From positions 1 through 60,130 of the forward strand of contig CAZJYI010000060.1 of NCBI GenBank assembly GCA_964550025.1: a DNA stretch of 60,130 nt. Direction: 5' to 3'. The stretch comes from CAZJYI01 sp964550025. Lineage in GTDB: Bacteria > Verrucomicrobiota > Kiritimatiellia > UBA8416 > CAYOBW01. The notes beneath the pieces are model-generated. The model searched no databases and had not been told where the DNA came from. It was given only the letters and a program-made list of their open reading frames with translations. Within the stretch, counting starts at the first letter, position 1. Each line of letters starts with the position of its first letter. Shown piece by piece: positions 54,246 to 60,130 of this stretch. The position numbers were made by a program, and so were the translations under genes.

Positions 54246-54635
54246 CCGTGAAAAGCGCGAATGACACCTTTGATTGACGATCAACGATTGGCGATTGTTG
54301 ATTTTCGATGTGTGAGGGTGGCGATCGGCGAATCGGAAACGCTGTGTTCCCGGACCACGTGCCTTCGTGCACGTCTCACTTCTGCCATCAGCAATCATCA
54401 ATCGCCAATCATCAATCGGTCTCCCACACGAAGCCTCCCCCATCCCTCGCCCACAGGGCCGAAGGCCCGACGCACGCCAGCCCAGCCCGGCAGGGCTGGG
54501 GGAACACGACACGAGCCAGGCAACTGAGGGCTGAAAGCCCGACACAGGTCTTGACCGCATCGATTGCTGTGCGAGACACAGCTCTCCCACTTCAACATTC
54601 GAGATTCAGCGTTCGATATTCGACATTTCCCTTCT
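54246..54635. repeat. Long dispersed repeat, copy 2
   Basis: Matches 52812-53175 along its length (gaatgacacctttgattga start, tcatcaatcggtctccc middle, GGGCTG-type palindromes, ttcgacatttccc end), with two small insertions. One is a 24-bp segment around gctgtgcgagacacagc that also appears in the next repeat unit at 54931. Between 54154 and 54245 no feature is evident. Confidence 0.85.
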
Positions 54636-55889
54636 CCCCCCGGAAGCGGTGCCGGTTCGGTGCAGTTCTCGACAAAGTCCACGGAAGAGCGGAGATCGGT
54701 GTAGTTCTCGGCAAGGTTCACGATGTAGTTTGTCTGGAGCACACTCAGACCCGATAGTCCCTTCCGGCAGCCAGGATATCAACTCCGGCCACAAGGCACC
54801 TTCCCGATCCCGCGAGAACTCACAGGGCCAACGGCCCGACATACGCCAGCCCAGCCCGGCAGGGCTGGGGGAACACGACACGAGCCAGGAAATCGAGGGC
54901 TGAAAGCCCGGCACAGGTCTCGACCGCATCGATTGCTGTGCGAGACACAGCTCTCCCACTTCAACATTCAATATTCAGCGTTCGATACTGGACATTGCCC
55001 CTCTTTCACCGGTAGATCCGGCCAATGCATCGGTCACCCTACTCACCATGGAAAGCGCCGCACTTGCCCTCGGCAGGAAGCTGAAAATTCAACTCGCATG
55101 ATCGCCGAACAAACCAACTGACCCTGGCAGATTCCAGGACTCCCACTTGAGCATTCAACATTCAGCGTTCGATATTCGACATTTCCCCTCTCCCCCCGGC
55201 AGCGGTGCCGATTCGGTGCAGTTCTCGACAAAGTTCACGGAAGAGCGGAGATCGGAGTAGTTCTCGGCAAGGTTCACGATGAAGTTTGTCTGGAGCACAT
55301 CCAGACCCCATAGCCCCTTCCGGCAGCCATGTGATCAACTCCCGCCACAAGGCACCTTCCCCTTCCCGCGAGAACTCACAGGGCCAAAGGCCCGACATAC
55401 GCCAGCCCAGCCCGGCAGGGCTGGGGGAACACCACATGAACCAGGCAATTGAGGGCTGAAAGCCCGACACAGGTCTTGACCGCATCGGCTGCTCCCACTT
55501 CAACATTCAATATTCAGCGTTCGATATTCGACATTTCCCCTCACCCCCCGGCAGCGGTGCCGGTTCGGTGCAGTTCTCGACAAAGTTCACGGAAGAGACG
55601 AGAGCGGTGTAGTTCTCGACAAAGTCCACGATGTAGTTTGTCTGGAGCAGACCCAACAGTCCCTTCCGGCAGCCATGTGATCAACTCCCACCACAAGGCA
55701 CCTTCCCGTTCCCGCGAGAACTCACAGGGCCAACGGCCCGACATACGCCAGCCCAGCCCGGCAGGGCTGGGGAAACACGACACGAACCAGGCAATCGAGG
55801 GCTGAAAGCCCGACACTGGTCCTGATTGCATCGGCAGCTCCCACTTCAACATTCAACATTCAGCGTTCGATATTCAATATTTCCCCGTT
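54629..55889. repeat. Array of three compound repeat units
   Basis: Unit A 54629-55003, unit B 55185-55536 and unit C 55537-55889. B and C are adjacent with a period of 352 bp. Each unit begins ccccccgg-agcggtgccg, contains 30-40-bp subrepeats (gtgcagttctcgacaaag, gtgtagttctcggcaagg), then gggccaacggcccgac, the cagcccggcagggctgggg palindrome, gggctgaaagccc and the aacattcaacattcagcg tail. A 180-bp segment with an antitoxin fragment separates A from B. No ORF inside is believable. Confidence 0.85.
55015..55101 (+). pseudogene. Second, shorter fragment of the XRE antitoxin
   Basis: Twenty-eight codons before a TGA encode DPANASVTLLTMESAALALG and RKLKIQLA. They are identical to the end of the fragment at 53183-53326 apart from one residue (A for D), and nearly so at DNA level through atcgccga beyond the stop. 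It is bounded on both sides by array repeats, showing that gene debris was duplicated together with repeat DNA. Confidence 0.7.
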
Positions 55890-56365
55890 CCCCCAATCCC
55901 AAAACTCCCAGAAATGCTTGACTCACTCGCCCTCGCCGAGTATCAGATCACAATACGCAGTACGCATGGTCAGTAGCGCGATTCCGATTTCGGCTGGAGG
56001 GCGAAGACCACATGATACCAGAGGGGGACATCAGGTGACCCATTGCGCCGCACGCGGCTACCCTAGGCCGATATCCAACTCACCTCCGCTCGCCCGCCGG
56101 CATCTCCCCGAATCCCCGACACCAATTCCGCGACGCACTTCCTCCGCCATCCTCAGTTCCCGGACCCACTCCCGCGCCGGACAACACCCGGCATCGCCCT
56201 GTTTTCCACACGGAGAATCATTGCATACTACGTGCCTGGGGCAACACTCTTGGCATGGTTGTTCTCGATGTTATACGCCTTGTGTACTGGGGCGCCGATG
56301 ACATGTATCGAAATGCTGGACATCTGCGTCAGACAGACTTCTGCCTATCACGCTAAGGAGTGATG
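55890..56365. other. Intergenic region without a recognisable gene
   Basis: About 475 nt upstream of the HAD gene. The open frames here are short, Ser/Arg/Pro-rich and match nothing I know. The last 100 nt (tgttatacgccttgtg onward) probably hold the promoter of the HAD gene, but I cannot place boxes with confidence. Confidence 0.4.
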
Positions 56366-57154
56366 ATGAGTGGACCTCCTACGGCTGTTCTGTTCGACTG
56401 CGATGGGACACTGTTTGACACCGAAGATTTGAAAGCGAAATCATGGGGCAAGGCCATGGTGAGACTTCTTCAGTGTGCCCATATCTCCACTCCACACGGA
56501 ATGGAGGGCCAAGTTACCGGTATGTATCAGGCAGGCGGGAGCACGAAAGGAGTGGCGTCTCATGTACTCCAGAAGTCGCAAGAGAGGTTCCCGAACATTG
56601 CGGACTGGCCTTCGCTGGAGGACTTGATTGAGGAAAGAAAGAAGGCAAAGAAGGAGCTCTTCGATAGAGCTTTCCCTCCGCAATCCTCCACTAGCAGGAT
56701 TGCCAAGAATCTCCTGATCGCGCCAGTGTGGGAATTTGCTGTTGCTGCGAAAAGGACGGGACATACAGTCGGGTTGGTCACAACGACCGAGAGGGAGTGG
56801 GTGGAACGCTACCTGGCTGCGAGCGACGTCAGGGGTCCGGGAAACGCACCAATGACACAGCCGGAGCAGTTTTTCGATGTGGTTGTATGCGGCAAGAAGA
56901 AGGGAGAAGGAGTACGGGATGCCATCTGCCAAGTCTTGGGTAAGGCGGACTTCTCAGACGTTCCCTTCGACGAGTTGCGCAATTTTCTCGTTGTAGAGGA
57001 TAGTCTAGAGGGCACACAGGAAGCGAAGTCCGTTGGCGTTCGTGTACTCACCGTCCCAAATGACTTCACCCAGGCATCTTTCCCGGATTTGCTCTTAAGC
57101 CAGCAAGCGATTGAGAACTTGTCGTTCGCGGATGTCATCGCGTTACTGACCTGA
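56366..57154 (+). CDS. HAD-superfamily phosphatase
   Basis: 262 residues from the ATG at 56366, 5 nt after AAGGAG; the GTG and ATG just before are too close to it. Motif I is LFDCDGTLFDTEDLK (both catalytic Asp present), motif II is TVGLVTTTER, and motif IV is FLVVEDSLEGTQEAKSVG. The helical cap between residues 20 and 120 places it with the beta-phosphoglucomutase/phosphoglycolate-phosphatase group. Substrate is unknown. The GNAT gene begins 15 nt downstream, so the two are probably cotranscribed. Confidence 0.88.
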   Translation: MSGPPTAVLFDCDGTLFDTEDLKAKSWGKAMVRLLQCAHISTPHGMEGQVTGMYQAGGSTKGVASHVLQKSQERFPNIADWPSLEDLIEERKKAKKELFDRAFPPQSSTSRIAKNLLIAPVWEFAVAAKRTGHTVGLVTTTEREWVERYLAASDVRGPGNAPMTQPEQFFDVVVCGKKKGEGVRDAICQVLGKADFSDVPFDELRNFLVVEDSLEGTQEAKSVGVRVLTVPNDFTQASFPDLLLSQQAIENLSFADVIALLT

Positions 57155-57169
57155 GATAAGGCGCCGCCC

Positions 57170-57589
57170 ATGACCTTCGTGACCGCGTCGCTCCAGAGCG
57201 TGTGGCGCGCGGGTGTCACGCGTGAGAGGATTGAGGACGCCTTTGCCAATTCTCTCTCCTTCGGCCTGTTCGACGGAAGCAAGCAGATCGGGTGCGTTCG
57301 TGCGGTCACGGACCGCAAGTTCGTGTCGTGGGTCTGTGACCTCTTTCTTGACCCGGCCTACCGTGGCGAGAAGCTCGGGCGTTGGTTCATGGACTGCGTC
57401 AAGAACCATCCGGACCTGGTGCATACCCGTCTGGTGTTCAGTTCGGTTCCCGAATCCCAGGCGTTCTACGAACGCATCGGATTCAAGCCGATGGAGAGAG
57501 GATACTCAATGTCCCCGAGGGGCACGGAACAACACGCTCGACAGGTGTCGTCCGAAGCCGCGCTGGCGCGTCTTCCGGAGTCCGGGTAG
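57170..57589 (+). CDS. GNAT-family N-acetyltransferase, short at the N-terminus
   Basis: 139 residues. TASLQSVWRAGVTRERIEDA, FANSLSFGLFDGSKQIGCVR, VCDLFLDPAYRGEKLGRWF (acetyl-CoA loop with R-GEKLG for the usual RGxGxG) and SQAFYERIGFKPM define the fold. Relatives usually have about 15-20 more residues before the first helix; here an in-frame TGA 15 nt upstream rules out extension, so the start may be a rearranged junction. The two substitutions in the acetyl-CoA loop could weaken binding. It follows the HAD gene closely. Confidence 0.8.
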   Translation: MTFVTASLQSVWRAGVTRERIEDAFANSLSFGLFDGSKQIGCVRAVTDRKFVSWVCDLFLDPAYRGEKLGRWFMDCVKNHPDLVHTRLVFSSVPESQAFYERIGFKPMERGYSMSPRGTEQHARQVSSEAALARLPESG

Positions 57590-57613
57590 GTCGTCAGGCG
57601 TTTGGGAGAATGG

Positions 57614-57700
57614 GTCGATTTATGATTTTCGAATAGCGATTAGCGATTTCTGAAGTTGAATCAGGAATCGCTAATCATCCATCCAATCGAGTTCCGCGCT
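57614..57700. repeat. AT-rich repeat 'gattagcgatttctgaag'
   Basis: Contains gattttcgaatagcgattagcgatttctgaag followed by caggaatcgctaatcatcc, which pair as an imperfect hairpin. A second copy lies at 59732-59815 after the retropepsin-like gene. The rest of 57701-57823 has a partial 'ttcagcgttcattctgcgg' tail and no gene. Confidence 0.65.
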
Positions 57701-57823
57701 ACGTGTTCCGTGCGGTTGAACACTTCGCCGTTCAGCGTTCATTCTGCGGAGAACAAAGACTGAGTGGGGACTTTACAGCGCGGCCCTCCCGTGGGATCAT
57801 ATGCGCGAGTTGAAGGGGACGCT

Positions 57824-58048
57824 ATGCAGACGGAAACCATCGATCTGAACGAGGCGCAGGCTCACTTCAAGGAGCTTGTTCAACGTGTCGTTTCGGGACT
57901 CCATGTTGTCCTAAGCGAGGATGAGAAACCTGTCGCGCACATCCTTCCGGCTGGGACACGAGTGGCCGGCCTGCACTCGGGTGCGATCTGGACCAGCGAC
58001 GATTTTGACGCCCCACTTCCTGACGAATTCTGGTCGGAGGGGAAGTGA
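57824..58048 (+). CDS. Phd/YefM-type antitoxin
   Basis: 74 residues from the ATG at 57824 (GAAGGGGAC upstream). IDLNEAQAHFKELVQRVVSG then HVVLSEDEKPVAHILPA is the Phd/YefM DNA-binding fold, and the C-terminal DDFDAPLPDEFW is the characteristic toxin-binding tail of antitoxins paired with PIN toxins. The TGA overlaps the GTG start of the downstream PIN gene (GTGA). The pair should autoregulate from the promoter in front of 57824. Confidence 0.9.
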   Translation: MQTETIDLNEAQAHFKELVQRVVSGLHVVLSEDEKPVAHILPAGTRVAGLHSGAIWTSDDFDAPLPDEFWSEGK

Positions 58049-58431
58049 ATCTCCTGCTGGACACTCACGCCTTCATCTGGTGGGACAGCGATCCCGCACG
58101 ACTCTCCTCTCGTGCATTGGCGCTTTGCGAAGACCCAGAGAACCAACTCCACTTGAGCGTTGCGAGTCTCTGGGAGATCCAGATCAAGTCTCAACTCGGC
58201 AAGCTAAAGCTCTCTACACCTTTGCCGGACCTCGTATCCTCGCAGCAGGAGGCGAACGGTCTTGTCCTCATCAGCGTTCAGGCCCATCACACTTACGCGT
58301 TGAACGGTCTGCCCGCGCACCACAAAGACCCATTCGACCGGATGATCATCGCCCAGGCGAGAAGCGAGCGACTGCGCTTGGTTTCTCATGACGGGATTAT
58401 TCGGAAGTACCCAGTCGATGTGGAGTGGTAG
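58045..58431 (+). CDS. PIN-domain (VapC-like) toxin
   Basis: 128 residues starting at GTG 58045, overlapping the antitoxin by 4 nt. NLLLDTHAFIWWDSDP holds the first catalytic Asp; VASLWEIQIKSQLGKL the conserved Glu; HHKDPFDRMIIAQARSERLRLVSHDG the second acidic cluster (DPFDRMI). These are complete for a PIN ribonuclease of the PHH-VapC subtype that pairs with Phd-like antitoxins. It probably cleaves tRNA or another RNA when released. Confidence 0.93.
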   Translation: MNLLLDTHAFIWWDSDPARLSSRALALCEDPENQLHLSVASLWEIQIKSQLGKLKLSTPLPDLVSSQQEANGLVLISVQAHHTYALNGLPAHHKDPFDRMIIAQARSERLRLVSHDGIIRKYPVDVEW

Positions 58432-58581
58432 AGCGCTTGAGCGTCGGGCCAGACAGCAGAACAAGCCAGCAGCATAGCAGAAGAGTGTGCATGGTTTCAG
58501 AGGGCTGAAGGCACGACAAAGGTTGTGAAGGTGGCTTCGTGTCGGGCTTTCAGCCCTTGGATGTTCCTGCTCCCGTGCTAC

Positions 58582-58765
58582 CCCCAGGGCTCATCGCCCT
58601 GGGCTGGCTTGTTCCGGGCTTTCAGCCCTCCGCCAGGGGCTTCGGCGGACGCGTCAGCCCTCCGTTTGTGTGAGCCGCACACTCGCTCAAACGAAGTACA
58701 GGTGCGGGGTCAGCACCTTGCGGGGGCATGGATACGATGCCGGGGGCGGGGAGGGGAAACCGCGG
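58582..58765. repeat. 185-bp direct repeat, copy 1
   Basis: Begins ccccagggctcatcgccctg and ends gaggggaaaccgcgg; it matches 59946-60130 nearly throughout (gggctttcagccct, cgcacactcgctcaaacg, ggggcatggatacgatgcc). The two copies flank a segment with a gene remnant, a small TIR element and a protease gene. Upstream (58432-58581) lie further gggctttcagccc palindromes; 58766-58860 carries an 'aacattcaacattcagcg' tail. Confidence 0.85.
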
Positions 58766-58876
58766 AACGCCGAACACAGAATGATGAATATCGAAGTGTG
58801 AGGGAGGGGATCTCACTTCAGCATTCAACATTCAGCGTTCGTTATTCGATATTTCCCCACTCCCCCCGCTGTCGCG

Positions 58877-59057
58877 TCACCGCTCTCTCTTCGTGATCCC
58901 CATTCCCAGCTGCGGCAGGACTTCTTCGGCTTGTGAGAAGCCGTAGTTGAAGATGATGAAGCCGGGGGCGCCCACGGTGCGTGCGACCTTGATCTGGTTC
59001 ATGGTGCGGACGGCGTCCGTGGCTTCGCGCCAGGTGGAGAGGCCGATGCCGGGGGGC
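58877..59057 (-). pseudogene. 3' remnant of a family-10-like glycosidase gene
   Basis: The minus strand from about 59057 to the TGA at 58879-58877 reads GIGLSTWREATDAVRTMNQI, KVARTVGAPGFIIFNYGFSQ then AEEVLPQLGMGITKRER. This matches the closing strands of glycosyl-hydrolase-like family 10 (GHL10) proteins common in PVC bacteria. Only about 58 codons survive; the upstream side is cut by a 10-bp tandem repeat (gggggcctaa twice) and a TIR element. There is no start signal, so it should be inactive. Confidence 0.65.
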
Positions 59058-59069
59058 CTAAGGGGGCCT

Positions 59070-59210
59070 AAGGGTCACGTCTAAACATTCAACATATCGG
59101 ATACAGGGTGACAATTGCGAGGCAGGGCTGTGGCGGCGGTAGTCGCCTTGGAGGCTGACGCTTTTATGAGAGTAGGCGGAGACACTGTTGAGTGTTGAGA
59201 CATGACCCTT
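59070..59210. mobile_element. 141-bp MITE-like element with 24-bp terminal inverted repeats
   Basis: The left end 59070-59093 starts aagggtcacgtct and ends attcaac; the right end 59187-59210 is its reverse complement with 3 mismatches in 24. The interior (about 93 nt) has no complete ORF, and no clear target duplication is seen. The size and ends fit a non-autonomous transposable element. It inserted next to, or truncated, the glycosidase remnant, and its right end lies 69 nt before the protease start. Confidence 0.65.
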
Positions 59211-59278
59211 GGGACGTTCGACGAATCGAGATGACATGGATTGACATGGGTGGTAGGTTTCTCCTTGGAGGTGACAAC

Positions 59279-59665
59279 ATGGGAAGGATCATTGCCTCGG
59301 TGACGATCGACAGTCTTGCCGATCCGGAGAAGAGCATGCGGTGCGATGCCCTCGTGGATACTGGGGCGTCTTACATGATTCTGCCGGCCGCTTGGCGAGA
59401 CCGACTTGGCGATCTGGAGGAGATCGAAACACTGGAGCTGCAGACGGCTACACAGGAAACCGCAAAGGGAGTCATTTGCGGCCCCGTGCGCATCCAGATT
59501 GAGGGGTTCCGGCCAATCTACAACGAGGTCTGTTTTGTGGAGATGGTGCCGGATGATGGCGCGTATGAACCCCTGATCGGGTACGTGATTCTCGAGCAGT
59601 GTCAGGCGGCAGTGGACATGCTTGGGCACCGTCTCATCCATGTCAAGCGCATGGATTTGAAGTGA
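59279..59665 (+). CDS. Retropepsin-like aspartic protease
   Basis: 128 residues from the ATG at 59279, which has GGAGGTGA immediately upstream; the open frame back to 59192 crosses the mobile element and is rejected. MGRIIASVTIDSL, then RCDALVDTGASYMILP (the DTG catalytic motif of clan AA), VRIQIEGFRPIYNEVCFVEM and PLIGYVILEQCQAAVDM match small bacterial single-domain retropepsin-like proteins. They are thought to act as homodimers; cellular targets are unknown. Such genes are often found with toxin-antitoxin and mobile DNA, as here. Confidence 0.85.
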   Translation: MGRIIASVTIDSLADPEKSMRCDALVDTGASYMILPAAWRDRLGDLEEIETLELQTATQETAKGVICGPVRIQIEGFRPIYNEVCFVEMVPDDGAYEPLIGYVILEQCQAAVDMLGHRLIHVKRMDLK

Positions 59666-59867
59666 CCATGTCGAGCAGCATGGAGCGCGATGTCGTGAAG
59701 GCTCGGAGTTCCGCAATGGCACGGGCCGATTGATGATTCTCGATTCTCGATTAGCGATTTCTGAAGTACTTCGAAAACCACAGATCAAGAATCATCAATC
59801 GAATCGAGCTCCGCAATGCGCTCTGCACTACAATCCGCAATTCTTCTCCCTTTTCCTGACACGATTC

Positions 59868-59909
59868 ACAGGATCTACGGGATGGGAAGGGCTATCCTGT
59901 AGATCCTGT
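59868..59909. repeat. Hairpin of the 'acaggatctac' family
   Basis: acaggatctacgggat (59868-59883) pairs with atcctgtagatcctgt (59894-59909) at 15 of 16 positions around a 10-nt loop. It is downstream of the protease gene and could act as a bidirectional terminator, but the same family at 14828-14896 is not placed after a gene, so it is treated as a dispersed repeat. The stretch 59732-59815 is the second copy of the gattagcgatttctgaag repeat. Confidence 0.7.
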
Positions 59910-59945
59910 TGATCCTGTCCAATACTCCCGCTTGGTTGCGGCTAT

Positions 59946-60130
59946 CCCCAGGGCTCATCGCCCTGGGCTGGCTTGTTCCGGGCTTTCAGCCCTCCGACGG
60001 GGTTTTGGCGGAACAGCGTCAGCTCTCCGTTTGTGTAAACCGCACACTCGCTCAAACGAAGTACAGGTGCGGGGCCAGCACCTTGCGGGGGCATGGATAC
60101 GATGCCGGGGGCGGGGAGGGGAAACCGCGG
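59946..60130. repeat. 185-bp direct repeat, copy 2 (reaches the window end)
   Basis: Near-copy of 58582-58765 with the same limits at the left. The right limit coincides with the end of the window, so the repeat may continue. Differences are scattered substitutions and small indels (for example gacggggttttggcgg for gccaggggcttcggcgg), so the duplication is not recent. Confidence 0.85.

Noticed and set aside
52702..55852. Repeated minus-strand ORFs beginning MRSRPVSGFQPS
   Set aside because: They translate the GGGCTG-type palindromic repeats (also at 50702-51121 and 54144-54971). Their similarity reflects repeat DNA, not a protein family.
54629..55889. CRISPR array
   Set aside because: The units are about 350 bp, contain no unique spacers of constant length, and no cas gene is nearby.
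56260..56290. Possible integron attC core (tgttatacgcc)
   Set aside because: It does not satisfy the GTTRRRY core, there is no paired inverse core, and no integron integrase is in the window.
59192..59278. Longer start for the retropepsin-like protein
   Set aside because: The upstream codons come from the TIR element; the ATG at 59279 has a strong ribosome site and the usual family start MGRI.

Overview
The window (about 60 kb, GC-rich) looks like a chromosome segment of a polysaccharide-degrading PVC-superphylum bacterium. Kiritimatiellota, Lentisphaerota or Verrucomicrobiota fits best; this is inferred from gene content, not from a marker gene. The clues are six secreted type-I sulfatases, two GH116-like enzymes, an autotransporter-strand-repeat protein, large secreted proteins with DxDxDG-rich C-termini, and abundant palindromic interspersed repeats.

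Region 1 (about 0-27.8 kb, all leftward) is a sulfated-glycan degradation locus. One run goes from a GHL15-like glycosidase at 27.8 kb through a PQQ-propeller/alpha-galactosidase giant ORF, a GH29 fucosidase, a sulfatase-esterase fusion and a beta-helix protein. After a 0.5 kb gap holding a promoter and dyad, a second run contains two sulfatases, a sulfatase/binding-module/GH117-like fusion, a sulfatase, a DUF6786-like lipoprotein, a Tat-exported GH116-like enzyme and a last sulfatase. Spacings are 1-40 nt, with 4-nt start/stop overlaps, so these are probably operons. Together they would remove sulfate, acetyl, fucose, galactose and (anhydro)galactose-type caps from an algal or mucin-like polymer. 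No formylglycine-generating enzyme is in the window.

Region 2 (28.0-41.5 kb) has two small envelope genes on the plus strand, then four large leftward genes for secreted proteins: a carboxypeptidase-regulatory-like repeat protein, a DNRLRE protein, an FAD oxidoreductase with a nested DNRLRE insertion, and a 1390-residue autotransporter-strand-repeat protein. Their C-termini are related and may be a surface-sorting module.

Region 3 (41.9-49.9 kb, plus strand) holds a second GH116-like enzyme, a sodium:solute symporter overlapping a CBM9-like lipoprotein gene, and a Tat-exported Gfo/Idh/MocA oxidoreductase: a second, smaller sugar module.

Region 4 (49.9-60.1 kb) is accessory DNA. Small addiction or housekeeping genes (BrnT/BrnA-like, AAA/DUF234 ATPase, DUF433/DUF5615, HAD phosphatase, GNAT, Phd/PIN, retropepsin-like protease) sit between copies of several repeat families. 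Gene debris is common: two C-terminal fragments of the same XRE antitoxin, a nonsense-interrupted DUF5615 toxin, the tail of a family-10-like glycosidase, and a 141-bp element with 24-bp terminal inverted repeats. A DUF4143 ATPase remnant lies at the opposite (left) edge of the window.

The most unusual observations are a carbohydrate-binding-like module shared by three enzymes and apparently circularly permuted in one of them, several multi-enzyme fusions including one that keeps an internal signal peptide, and the repeat array carrying antitoxin fragments. No rRNA, tRNA or CRISPR array was seen.
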